From Cichorium intybus (Eukaryota > Streptophyta > Magnoliopsida > Asterales > Asteraceae): 64,000 nucleotides of DNA. Position 1 is the first letter of the stretch; each line of letters starts with the position of its first letter. The stretch spans positions 38,873,189 through 38,937,188 of the forward strand of contig CM042012.1 of NCBI GenBank assembly GCA_023525715.1. Direction: 5' to 3'. The position numbers were made by a program, and so were the translations under genes. Positions 1-17,499 of this stretch are shown piece by piece. Under the pieces are notes generated by a model, which was given only the letters and a program-made list of their open reading frames with translations, was not told the origin of the DNA and did not search any database.

Positions 1-171
1 TTGCAAGCGCGTTAATTTTGCCAAACCAAATAATCACGTTTACACGATTTTATCGTGTGAATAGATATACCCATATAAATAAAATCCATTTCACCAACTC
101 TCAACCCAAACTCGATCGACGGTTCTTCGGATTCAGTCATTCAGAGAGATTCGGTTCGAGCAACAGTCACC

Positions 172-5984
<5,813 letters not shown>

Positions 5985-6419
5985 TATATATATGACGTTT
6001 ATAGGTAAAATGTTGTAAATTAATAAATAAGGTTTCGGGTTTATGTTTATCCATCATATTTTTGTGCTATACGACATTGTGATTTACCACCTCATGTTAT
6101 ATGGTTAAACATGCACCATTCGAATATTAGATTTATATTATGGAGTGAGTAAAACCAAATTAATTACTTAATGCCCACACAACAACAAAAAAAGCACTTA
6201 TATTCATAATCGTTTTTTTTTTTTTTTTTGGTCATTATCAGCTCATAATGACGTGATAAGTTATGAGATATTTCAAACCATACGCATGTATTGGTTGAAG
6301 CTTATGTTTAGATATATTATATTCAAAGAAGTAAAGACTTAAAAAAATTAAAGATTCAAATTTATTTACATTTCAACCAAACGATATATGCATTATGTTT
6401 ATACAATAAGACAATTGCA
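5985..6419. other. 3' flank of the quinone oxidoreductase, nothing recognised
   Basis: AT-rich sequence that probably includes the 3' UTR and polyadenylation region of the upstream gene. It contains a T-homopolymer run near 6210. No coding signal or defined repeat was found. Confidence 0.5.
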
Positions 6420-7535
6420 CCAAATATAAAGTATGAACTCGCTCAACATGCCCCTTGCCGTGAAACTCTTTGATGAGTTGAAGACAGATCCAGGGATATA
6501 TACATAATTGATTCCTTTTGAAAAGGATACTGTCATGCATTATCACATCTGTCCAGATTGTACATCCTGCCGAACAATAGAAAAATAAGTATCAACTGTA
6601 AGCTACTCCATTAGGACATCCAGGTCAGGCACACCAACCCTCATAGACACCAACAAGTTATTACATCTGCTCAAGGCTTCTGTCACCCAATTTGAAGCTC
6701 CAAACTTGTTTGACAACAAAACTAATTTCTCCAAGAAATTCATCCACCACCCATGTTTATGTGACACCTTATCTTGGTTTCGAATGTGCCTTAAATAATC
6801 ATGATTTATGAGCAAAACAAACTCTTTATGGAATAGATAATGTTGCCAATGTTTCACATCTTGGACTACTACATATAGTTCAACATCATAAGTGTTATAA
6901 CGTAACTTTGGCCCCGTCAAATTTTCATTGAAATAGGCAACGGGTCGCCCCTGGCTAAGAACTGTCCCAATCCCAACCGTTGAAGCATTCATATGCAACT
7001 CAAATATTCGAGAGAAATATGGTAATATCAGAATCGATGATGTTGTAAGCTTTTCTTCTATTAACTCTATTGCCTCGGTCCAGGTAAAGGCCTTCCATTT
7101 AATACAATCGGTTACCAGCGTCATAAGAGAGCGTCATAAGAGAACTGGAGTGTGGGATAAACCGCCTATAGAAATAAGCAAGGCCATGGAAATGCGTACT
7201 TCGGTGATGGTAGTTTGGGTTGGCAACTGCTTGACAATTGCTACCTTAAACTCGTCCACACGTATTCCTTTGCTAGGAACAACATAACCCAAAAACAGGA
7301 TTTTGGGAGGTCATGAAAATGCATTTCTTTGCGGCTGCATACAAACTATCCCACGAAGTAAAGTGAAAAATTGGCGCACATGGCAAACATGTTCACTAAA
7401 AGTAGCGTTGTAGATAAGCATGTCATCAAGATAGATGACTACAAGCTTGCCAATAAAGGGCTTGAACAAACTGGTTCATCACACGCATGAACGTACTAGG
7501 TGCGTTTTCTTAAAAACTGAATGAACCTTTAATCC
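6420..7535 (-). mobile_element. Ty3/gypsy pol relic: RT C-terminus, RNase H, start of integrase
   Basis: On the minus strand, 7535 to 7130 reads as reverse transcriptase, including a block like APSTFMRVMNQF and an LDDMLIY-like active-site region, with frameshifts. The open frame 7124-6603 is the RNase H part (LPYFSRIFELHMNASTVGIG, VAYFNENLTG, LRYNTYDVELYVVVQDVKHW). From 6600 down to 6420 it resembles the zinc-binding start of the integrase. Stops and frameshifts show it is dead. The upstream part of the same RT lies at 10283-10680, so a copia insertion split this gypsy element. Confidence 0.8.
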
Positions 7536-7979
7536 AACACAAAGTCGTATTACAAATCAACCTCACTACAAAAACCCTATTTCTACATTCAAAATCACAC
7601 ACTCACTAGCTAAGAAAACAACAAAACTCGGCAATACAATTGTATGATATATCAAGACTACTGAGAGAGAAAACGGAGAGAAAACCCGAAAATATTTCAG
7701 GAATTCATAAATCTACAGCTCATGTATTTTTCTTTTATATTACGGGTCGACCCATGGATCTTAAGCAAAGATCCACGTGTTACTCCATCCCTGACTTCAT
7801 CTGGTGTGAGCCATACCCCTTCTGGTTACAACTTTTTGCTTCGTTACCCCCTCAGCTACCTAATATTTGCTAATGTTCCTTTATGCCCTTGCTACCTAAA
7901 ATACAACATTACAAGTTATAACTATCCATTTACAGACATTTGTTAAGTTTGACTGAATAATGAAATATTACATATTTCA
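7528..7979 (-). repeat. LTR of a decayed copia element (3' LTR in element orientation)
   Basis: About 450 bp, ending at the motif catatttca on the plus strand. It is immediately followed by a purine-tract complement (cacccctcctcaaac), which is where a minus-strand element carries its polypurine tract. It is nearly the same as 9828-10280. The left boundary is accurate only to about 20 bp. Confidence 0.65.
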
Positions 7980-9660
7980 ACACCCCTCCTCAAACTTAAC
8001 AGACGACAAACTATTCTTTAGAAAAATGATCAAACAACCCCATTTGTTTGCAAAGATAATCATGTTTTGGAAAACTTAAAGGTTTGGTCAGAATATCAGC
8101 ATGCTGATTTTTTGAAGAAACCTTTGTGTCTTTCATAATTCCCTTTGACACCTTTTCTCGAATGAAGTGAACATCAACTTCAAAATGTTTGGTCTTTTCA
8201 TGAGTCTAGACTGGATTCGCGGCTATTTTAATGGCTGACTCATTATCACAAAAAAAAAACCACGATAGGTAATAAGTTTTTAACTCTCAAATCATACGAA
8301 ACTTTTAAAACCCACAGAATTTCACAAGTAACTGGCCCAATTTGCCCAGTATTCTGATTCAGTAGAAGAACAAGAAACAGTATCATGTTTCTTGCTCTTC
8401 CCTGAAATCAGAGAATTACCCAAATATAAACAGTATCCAGTAACTGACCTTGTTGTTTCCACACACTTTGCCCAATCAGCATCAACATATCCTTCCAAAT
8501 CAAACAAGTTAGACTTTACAATTTTAATTCCTTTACCTAGATTTTGTTTCAAAAACCGTAACAACCGCAAAGCTACATTTAGATGAGACTTTCGTGGGCA
8601 ATGCATAGACTGACTAAAAGTTTGTAGCATAGGAAATGCCACGCCTTGTAATGGTCAAGTAAATCAATTTTCCAATTCTTTGAAACTTTGTTATGTTTAT
8701 AAGTAAGCTAATCACGATTATCAACTCCATCTTTTTTAACCAATATATTTGTGTCTAAAAGAGTCTTAACTGGTTTACATGCAAGCATACCAAATTCATG
8801 CTACAACTTTAAGCAATATTTCCTTTGAATAAAACTCATTCCATTTTCAATATCAATAATTTATATTCCAAGAAAAGTTTTAATTTTCCCAAATCTTTTA
8901 TAAAAAACCGAGATTTCATAAATTCTTTGACCTTGTTTATTTCATCAACACAATTTCCGACTAAAATTATGTCATCTACATAAACTAACAGCACAACAAT
9001 TTGATCATTCTTTGTTTTAACAAATAGAGAATAATCATTCATACTCTGTTCAAATCCAACATCAAACAATGCAGTACACAACCGTTCATCCCATTTCCTA
9101 GGGGCTTGTTTCAGCGCATACAAGGACTTTAACAATTTACACAAATGTTTATCATTTTTTTGTAAAATATCCTTGAAGGGATGTCATATAGACATCCTCA
9201 TCAAGGTTACCATATAAAAAAGCATGGTTTATGTCAAGTTGAAAAAGAGTCCAGTTATTGTTAAAAACTAGATTAATAATAACACGAATTGTAACCATTT
9301 TAGCTACTGGATAAAATGTCTCCTCATACTCTATTCATTCCCTTTGATTATACCCTTTTGCTACTAACCTAGCTTTATATCGTTCTATTTCACCATTAGA
9401 TTTATATTTAATTTTATAGACCCAGCGACACCCTATTGGTTTCCTATTCACAGACAAGTCAGTAATTTCCCACATATTATTTCTGTAGAGGGATAATTTT
9501 ATACCCTTTTGCTACTAACCTAGCTTTATATCGTTTTATTTCACCATTAGATTTATATTTAATTTTATAGACCCAGCGACACCCTATTGGTTTCCTATTT
9601 ACGGACAAGTCAGTAATTTCCCACATATTATTTCTGTAGAGGGATAACGGAAATGATTTT
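7980..9660 (-). mobile_element. Ty1/copia internal relic: RT and RNase H
   Basis: Minus-strand frame 9144-8836 carries the copia RT block LLKSLYALKQAPRKWDERL and the active-site motif YVDDIILVG. Frame 8642-8322 carries RNase H (LEGYVDADWAKC, SVTGYCLYLG, STESEY). About 8120-8030 reads ADILTKPLSFPKHDYL, the end of the polyprotein. Gag, protease and integrase are missing. Frameshifts separate the pieces, so the element is inactive and 5'-truncated. It sits inside the gypsy RT. Confidence 0.8.
9348..9648. repeat. Tandem duplication, two copies, period about 151 bp
   Basis: The block beginning ttataccctt and running through gctactaacctagctttat to gtagagggataa occurs at 9348-9497 and again at 9499-9648 with few differences. 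It lies within the upstream RT part of the copia relic. Confidence 0.85.
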
Positions 9661-9689
9661 TTTAATAAGAGAAGATTAATTTACTTTAT

Positions 9690-10280
9690 TGCAATTTGAA
9701 AGTAGTGTTGTAGATAAGGATGCCAGCAAGATAGACGACTACAAGCTTGCCAATAAAGGGCTTGAACAGACTGGTTCATCACACGGATGAACGTACTAGG
9801 AGCGTTTCCTTAAAAACAGAATGAACCTTTAATCCAACACACAATCGTATTACAAATCAACCTCACTACAAAAACCCTATTTCTACATTCAGAATCACAC
9901 ACTTACTAGCTAAGAAAACAACAGAACTCAGCAATACAATCATATGATATATCAAGACTACTGAGAGAGAAAACAGAGAGAAACCCCTAAGATATTTCAG
10001 GAATTAATAAATCTACAGCTCATGTATTTTTATTTTATAACGGGTCGACCTATGGATCTTAAGCAAAGATCCGCGTGTTACTCCATCCCTGACTTCATCC
10101 AATGTGAGCCGCACCCCTTCCAATTACAACCTTTTGCTTCTTTACCCCCCCTCAGCTACCTAATATTTGCTAATGTTCCTTTATGCCCCTGCTACCAAAA
10201 ATACAACATTACAAGTTATAACTATTAATTTTACAGAAATTTGTTAAGTTTGACTGAATAATGAAATATTACATATTTCA
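9690..10280 (-). repeat. Second copy of gypsy fragment plus copia LTR
   Basis: 9703-9827 repeats the gypsy RT segment at 7403-7527. 9828-10280 repeats the LTR at 7528-7979. Because gypsy sequence lies between the two LTRs, this is not a simple LTR-internal-LTR element. A duplication or ectopic recombination joined a second gypsy-LTR junction to the truncated copia body. Confidence 0.7.
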
Positions 10281-10282
10281 AT

Positions 10283-10680
10283 AGTTTGATAAACCAAAAG
10301 GCATCTTAACTACTCATATAATCCTTCACAAGTCTTGAAGGCAGTTTTCCACTTATCATCATGCCTAAGTCGAATATGGTAATACTCACTCTTCAAATCC
10401 AGCTTTGTGGAAATAGTGGCACCAATTATCTGATAAGTAAGTAACCAACGCAAGGAATATGAAATTTTATTTCACAATGATCTTATTGATGGCACTACTG
10501 TCAATACACATATGCAACGTATCATCTTTTTTGAGAGTTAACAAAGCAGGTTTTTTCTCTTCATCATTTTAAAGTTCATTTCTCACACATTATATTTTGA
10601 CAAAATGTGATTTTTACGGACGATATAATTCACGTGATTTTTAATAAACTTTTTGTCATGTTATGTTTCAAATCTAAAAC
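10283..10680 (-). mobile_element. Ty3/gypsy RT N-terminal relic
   Basis: The minus strand reads like gypsy RT with frameshifts: a MCIDSSAINKI block, then WKTAFKTCEGLYE, then a MPFGLSN-like ending next to the LTR. The next expected residues (NAPSTF) are found at about 7520, which shows where the copia element entered. Confidence 0.7.
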
Positions 10681-10735
10681 CTAATTACACCGCTATCTAG
10701 TGGTTCTGCTACATCACTTACGGACGCAACCTCTA

Positions 10736-10743
10736 TTTAAGAA
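10736..10743. repeat. 8 bp target duplication (left)
   Basis: tttaagaa directly precedes the terminal repeat of the hAT-type element and is repeated at 11395-11402. Confidence 0.85.
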
Positions 10744-11394
<651 letters not shown>

Positions 11395-11402
11395 TTTAAG
11401 AA
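11395..11402. repeat. 8 bp target duplication (right)
   Basis: tttaagaa, identical to 10736-10743. Confidence 0.85.
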
Positions 11403-11556
11403 ACAATGTCAAATACCGCCAATAATTGCGGGTCAACCTCCTAGAAACAAATAAAAAAATTAAAATAACAAAACAGATGTAAAATATTTTAAATATGCAA
11501 GGCAAATAAACGTAGATCCACGTACCATTATTTGAGGAGAAACTTTTTTTTTTTGT

Positions 11557-11825
11557 ATATAAAATCCAATTCACCAATCCTCAACCTAGACTCGATTGAC
11601 AACTCTTCAGATTCAATCATTCAGAGAGATTCAGTTCGAGCAACAGTCACCATGGTTAAAGCAATTAGGGTTTATGAATTTGGTGACCCTCAGGTGATTT
11701 CCTCCTTCTGTAAAATAGTTGTAACTCAAACGTTTTATGTTCAATTTTGAAGAAGATCTTGTATGTTTTATCTTCAAACCGTTTCCACTATGGTTACACT
11801 CAAAAACGTGTTTGATATTTATTTT
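11557..11825 (+). pseudogene. Duplicated 5' end of the quinone oxidoreductase gene
   Basis: 5' UTR, exon 1 and the start of intron 1 are repeated from about 70-345. The ATG at 11652 begins MVKAIRVYEFGDPQ, against E at the last residue in the parent, followed by a conserved splice donor. Similarity stops where the solo LTR begins at 11826. No other exon of the gene follows, so this is a 5' fragment that could still carry a promoter and a first exon but cannot make the enzyme. Confidence 0.85.
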
Positions 11826-12752
11826 TGTTGGTTTTATTTTCATCATCAAAACATAAAATCGCGGAAGCATAAACAAATATCAAGAGCTTGAATCTGATAA
11901 AAGAAATAAACAAGAGAAAAGAAGAATGTATACCTGCTTCCATTGAAACCTTTGGATATGATGAGTGAGATTGGTTTCCAGTTGATCTCAATACACTTCT
12001 CAAAACCCCTCAGCAAAGCCTTACGAATTTTAGTGTGATTTTTTGTATATCTGAATATGCTCATCAACATGTGTATATATAGATGGAGATATGCCCTAAT
12101 ATGAGAGATGGAAGGGATCTGGAGGATCTTGAGTCAAACCGGGAACTCAACCCACAATGGCAAGTGTATATCCTTATAAAATCGGTCCATCAACAATTTT
12201 AAATAACATTTTATATTAAATCCGAATTTTAATGATAACATAATTTACATTTAATTTAAGTGGTCCCAAAATATCTAACAAATATCTCACTGGACCATGA
12301 ATATTTAAATGTACATATAATCATATAAGCCTTTTACCAATTGGAAAGGCTTTACTTAAACCCTAATTAGGGTTTCGAGATCCTTGTGGTGGCACCACAA
12401 ATCTCGCCACCTTTAACCCCTAGACTGGCCAGTTAATATTCAACTATTAAATAAATACAAAACCAGTCCCTGTACTTTTAATTAATTAATTTAATCTCCA
12501 AATTAAATTCAATTAATTCTAGATTAATTTCTAATTAATTATTATAGTTTCTAATTAATATATTAACACTTAAATATATTAATAAACTATTTGTTTATTT
12601 CTATTGATTTATTAAACAATGAATAAATCAACATTTCTCTCTACTGACTTCTACATCAATCATCCTGCTATGAGGGCAACCGAAATGGACTTTGCTTATA
12701 TTAATAAGATAAATACAAATATAAAGTCATGGCTTAGACACCTAATCCAACA
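11826..12752 (-). mobile_element. Solo copia LTR, same family as the full-length element at 50887-58661
   Basis: In minus orientation it starts TGTTGGATTAGGTGTCTAAG, exactly like the LTR at 50887. Long stretches follow the same order (the 'ctcatag/gctgg' block, the AATTAATT-rich block). It ends with CCAACA on the plus strand. The flanks are atttt and atttc, a 4 of 5 match for the 5 bp duplication. At 927 bp it is longer than the 774 bp LTRs of the intact element, so it is a diverged subfamily member. No internal region remains. Confidence 0.8.
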
Positions 12753-13527
12753 ATTTCAACTTTCAAAATTCAAATCATATGAGTTGCTCCATTTCAGACT
12801 CTAGTTTGTTCACCTTATCTTAAATCCTTTGCATCAGAAATAAAAAATATGAATATTACAATGTCAAGGCTTTAAGGGACATTGTTAATCGAACAAAAGG
12901 AGTCCATAAATCATCTTGCGGTTTTCTAAAACGACCCACACCATGCAAAAATCGCACCATGTACAACCATGCAATTTTAAACCCGAACTCTCACCATACC
13001 AAGACGACACCAGTGCCAACAGCGAAACCGATCGGTTTATGTAAATGTAACAATCTAACAATTTGTTATCGGTTCAGTTTGTGCCTAAACCACACCATGC
13101 TTACCCTTAAAGCTAATAAACATTTTAAATAAACAATCTCAAAAACTCCTTTAATAGACATGTTTCTTAATTGAGTTTGTTAAAATGCTTTAAGTTTTCT
13201 CGTTAAAGTGACGTCATTTATATATAAAATACATTTTGCATATGTTGTATTGACTAGTGGTATTAATTGTGTTAAATATTTATGACTATTAAAAAGACTC
13301 GATTATGGTCTTGTTTTTACTCGATGACTACTTAGAAGCGTGTACAAAGGTGTATAATAAAATTTTCACAATCTCTAATGTGTCGATTAAATAGTTCGAA
13401 AAACACATCCAATGTCAATATTTTCCCAGAATTTAATTCCTCCTAAAAGGCTTTTAATGAAAATAAAAATAAAAAAGTAGTTTAGGCTTATTTTCCCAAG
13501 CTGGATCTCAAACCGGGTATACGATTC
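12753..13527. other. Intergenic, nothing recognised
   Basis: AT-rich spacer between the solo LTR and the RPL15 promoter. Any continuation of the quinone oxidoreductase duplication past the LTR was not detectable by eye. Confidence 0.5.
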
Positions 13528-13535
13528 GGCCCAAT
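13528..13535 (+). promoter_or_regulatory. Site II-type GGCCCAAT element of RPL15
   Basis: GGCCCAAT lies 127 bp upstream of the RPL15 start codon. Site II elements recognised by TCP factors are typical of plant ribosomal protein promoters and work together with a telo-box. Confidence 0.55.
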
Positions 13536-13594
13536 ACTTGCAGATGAGACCGAGCCCAATGAATTCTTTATATGTTCCGGCTTGCCGCTATCAA

Positions 13595-13603
13595 AAACCC
13601 TAA
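13595..13603 (+). promoter_or_regulatory. Telo-box AAACCCTAA of RPL15
   Basis: A perfect AAACCCTAA lies 59 bp upstream of the ATG. Telo-boxes near the transcription start are characteristic of plant translation-apparatus genes. Confidence 0.7.
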
Positions 13604-13661
13604 TCCATAGCTTCATTTTCCACCGTCGCTGTGCGGTTCATAGACTGGAGAGAGCGCAACA

Positions 13662-15227
13662 ATGGGTATGGCTTCCTTCCGTGCTTTCTGATTCTGCAAA
13701 TCCATAATCTAATTTCTCACATATCCGATACGAATTCGTTTCGATTAGTTGGATGTGTATGACAAGGTTTTAAATAGTTGAAACGTCTTGTGCTTTTGGT
13801 GATTTTAACAGGTGCTTATACGTATGTGTCGGAGCTATGGAGGAAGAAGCAGTCGGATGTGATGAGATTTATGCAGCGGGTGAGGTGCTGGGAGTACCGC
13901 CAGCTTCCTTCCATTGTCCGGGTTACTCATCCCACCCGACCCGATAAGGCTCGCCGTATGGGTTACAAAGCCAAGCAGGTATTTTTGATGGTTCTATTTT
14001 TTGTATTTCGTGTCTGTGAACTTGTAATACCATTGATAGGATCACCATTTTGACCAAATACCATATAATCATACATTATACATTAGTAGCAACATCTGAA
14101 TTCATCAAAATCTTTGTAGGGCTATGTCATCTATCGTGTACGTGTGAGGCGTGGTGGAAGGAAGAGGCCAGTTCCCAAGGGTATTGTGTACGGAAAGCCC
14201 ACAAACCAGGGAGTCACCCAACTTAAATTCCAACGTAGCAAGAGATCCGTTGCTGAAGAACGAGCTGGAAGGAAATTGGGTGGTCTCAAGGTTCTCAACT
14301 CTTACTGGCTCAATGAGGTATGCCAATTTCTTCCATTTTATCAAGATTTTTAATTTTCATTTGGAATAGTTGTATGCGTTTTCTTTTCTATTTAATGGAC
14401 CTATGGTCTGTTTCTTTATATTACTTAAAGAGCTTGATAGATTAAGCACTTAATCTGGACAGCTACACATGACTGTTTCTTTTTTAATTTTGCTTGAGGT
14501 GTGTTTGATGTGCATTTAGCTTATTTTTCTAGTTTATTGCAATGTAGTGTTTGAGACCATTAAAGTAGCTTAAAAGCTCATTTAAGAAAAAAAAAATAGA
14601 TATAGCTTATTGATAAGCTTTACAAATTTACCCCTTATATGTTAGTTTGTATTTGTATATCTAATTAGTTTGTCATTTTACATTTGCCATCTTGCTTATT
14701 TGCTAGTTTTTACCAAACATTATTACTTTACTAGTTACAACTACCAGCTACCTTTAAACATGTTCTTAATAACTTTGTAAAATCGATCAACATTGTGAAA
14801 TTTTCCTTAATAAAATTAAGGGTAAAACGGGCATTTAGTCTTAACATTCAATACCGTTTACCCATTAAACCATACACCGGTGTTTCCTTAACAGAGCATG
14901 ATCATACCTAACTTCATACAACTGTCATGCTTGCTTTTATTTTCCTAATTATTTATAAAATATAAAATATGATTTATGCAGGACTCCACTTACAAGTATT
15001 TTGAGGTGATTTTGGTGGACCCGGCTCATGCTGCTATCCGTAACGACCCGCGGATCAACTGGATCTGTAACCCGGTTCACAAACACAGAGAGCTTCGTGG
15101 GCTTACATCAGCTGGTAAGAAGTACAGAGGTCTACGTGGCAAGGGACACTTAAACCACAAGGCACGTCCTTCTAGAAGGGCAACATGGAAGAGGAACAAC
15201 ACACTCTCTCTTCGTCGTTACCGTTGA
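13662..15227 (+). CDS. RPL15: 60S ribosomal protein eL15 (RPL15), 4 exons
   Basis: A structural protein of the large cytosolic ribosomal subunit that binds rRNA. Exons are 13662-13665, 13812-13978, 14120-14317 and 14982-15227 (615 nt, 204 aa, the standard eL15 length). Exon 1 is only four bases (ATG plus one), a layout common in plant ribosomal protein genes. Family blocks are clear: GAYTYVSELWRKKQSDVMRF, RVRVRRGGRKRPVPKG, YGKPTNQGVTQLKFQRSKRS, DPRINWICNPVHKHRELRGL and the basic C-terminus TWKRNNTLSLRRYR. No breaks are seen. The promoter carries a telo-box and a site II element. The 664 bp third intron has no recognisable insertion. Confidence 0.97.
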
Positions 15228-15799
15228 TGAATTGTTATATTGTGGTAATGTCTGGTTTTTTCTTAGTTTTCAAGTTGTGTTTTGGGGATATTGAACGTCC
15301 AGATGTTTTTGGTTAATTATTGTCTTTGAGTTTTATGTTTGAGATATCTAATTGCTTCAATGCCTTAATGCATTGCTTTTTGTTTACTAAATTGCTGCTT
15401 TTGGAAAGGTGTATGGAATGGTTTTCTGTTAAAATTAATGGAGTTGAACAAACATGGGAAAGAGTTGCAAAAGACTCCATGTAAAAAGGCAATGCTGATA
15501 TTGACTATTTGTATATCCTAACCATGAGAATAGGCAATAAAAAGATTCATGTGAATAGTTTATTGGTTTGACAACCTTGAAGGTTTAAGATAACCTTGGG
15601 AACAAGTCTAGCTTTGTATGGAGTATAGACTAATTAAACCGTTTAGGCGCCTTAGTAAAAAGATTCATGTGAATAGTTGGTTAACATGACTTAGTTTTGG
15701 GATTGGAAGGAATGGTAGATGGTTTGAGTATGAAAGGAGAATTGATGACTTGGTTTGAAGATACAATTTTATGGAGATGGTGGCATGTAATCTATGAAG
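15228..15799. other. 3' flank of RPL15, nothing recognised
   Basis: It contains the probable 3' UTR (T-rich, ending within a few hundred bases) and then degenerate sequence grading into the copia relic. The phrase aaaaagattcatgtgaatag occurs twice (15540 and 15659 regions), a short direct repeat. Confidence 0.5.
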
Positions 15800-16740
15800 T
15801 CATAAGATCACTCTCTATTGTGGAAGCTTATAGTAGAAGACGTCTTCATCAAATGTGACATGATGAGAGATGATTTGTTGGTTGCTGAAGAGTTAATGGT
15901 ATAGGTAGCCATGATAGGTCGTTGGGATAGCATAACAACCTGAAGGTGTGTAAATAGGAGTATGTTGGTGTTCGATGATATAGTATTTCGGTAAGAGTTT
16001 TGTTGTGAATAGTTATGGAAGGTAGAATGTTGACTATATAAGTGGTGAGAGCAAAAGCATAATTCCAAAAGAGGGAAGAAGGAAAGCTTGAATGAGATTT
16101 GTTGGAATCATATTGTTTATTGTTTGCATGATTCTTTCACCTTTACCATTTTGTGATGAGGTGTACGGGAAGGGCAAGAAAATCTCATAAATAATTATTT
16201 GAATTGTTGAATTGAGATTTGTTAAACTCGCGACGAATGTTGCATTGAAAGGCTTTAATTGTCCTTTGGAATTGCGTTTGTAATATAAATGTCCAGACAA
16301 AATGAGAGAAATCATGTAGCAACACAAGATAATATTTGTGACTCAATTTGGAATGTGCATGAGAAGTCCAAAATCAACATGAATTATATCAAATGGTGCA
16401 TAGGTTATTGTTTAAGGAAAAGGTAAACAACAATGCTTGCCTAAAGCATACGTGTTACAAGATGCACTGATTTTTACTTTGTAGCTAGAATGAAATATGT
16501 TATGCCCAAGTAAATTAAAATAAGGGTTAATGTAATCTATCACATTGTAGGTGCACGCATGTGTGTGAGAAATACCTCCACTTACAATACGTAAGTACGT
16601 AACGACTATCATATTGATCTAAGAGAAGGGGAATGGAAATTTTGATGTTGTTCACACCAAATGCCGGATGAAACCGATTTCTAGTACCATTGGCATTATC
16701 CGTAGGGCTTGTCATAATAATTGACATAATTCATTGCCTT
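15800..16740 (-). mobile_element. Ty1/copia relic: pre-integrase and integrase
   Basis: Reading the minus strand from 16727 downward gives fragments like the copia GAG-pre-integrase region, ending in the block YALGKHCCLPFP. Next comes the integrase core at 16327-16034 with PYTSSQNGKGERIMQTINNM, equivalent to the conserved 'QNG(K/V)xER' motif after the catalytic Glu. Degenerate sequence continues to 15808. Several frameshifts are present. No LTR was identified. Confidence 0.75.
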
Positions 16741-17499
16741 CTCATTATCATGATAACAAATATATATACAATACAAAATACAATCCGGATAGCCAATGGA
16801 ACAATCTTTATGATAATTACAAATAAATACATAGAATACATTCCATTACTGCAAATATATCCAGCAAAGCAAATGTTCCTTTAGTTTTTCTCTAATAAGT
16901 TTTAACTTCTTTTTATAAATTGTTCTTATAATAGTTTTTCTTTTGTTTACCTATGTATGCTATTTTTCCAGATATTCTTTTAAACATTATTTATCGAGAC
17001 AACTTTGCTATGACTAATCCTACGATTCTAGAGAAGTTTTTGCAATTGTAGTGGTAGATGATCAAATCGCTATGCTATGCTTTGAGACATGCTTGATTTT
17101 GTTTCGAGTATTGTTTTTAGGAGAACTCCATATAAAGATAAAGAAAATTCAAATCAACGACAACATCAATTTTCATCATTAGTAAAAGAAAACTCAACCG
17201 ACTCGTAATTCAATAGTGTGCATAATCATTAATCAAGATCAAGGCATCAATTCTCAATATATCATTTGTCCATTTCATCATAATATCATCTAGTTCGATG
17301 ATGGAGGAACTATCAATACAACAATTAATCTGACCGATCCGTCAATGCTGGATGTGATGGAATATGTTGCAAGAATCTAAGCTAAGCTTGGTGGTGCTAA
17401 GCATACAACACGAAAAAAGTTGTTGATGGTGGTGATTGGTGATGTCGTCGTGACACAAGAGACATCGGTCAAAATTGATGAAGTTGGTTGTCATAGTCG
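16741..17499. other. Intergenic, nothing recognised
   Basis: AT-rich spacer downstream of the QWRF gene (which points left). It probably includes that gene's 3' UTR next to 17499. Confidence 0.5.

Noticed and set aside
7640..7946. Two overlapping plus-strand frames of about 75 codons, with a near copy at 10022-10228
   Set aside because: They lie within the duplicated copia LTRs and only reflect the LTR sequence.
13778..13811. Alternative upstream ATG for RPL15 exon 2
   Set aside because: It lies in intron 1. The four-base exon 1 joined at 13812 restores the invariant MGAY start.
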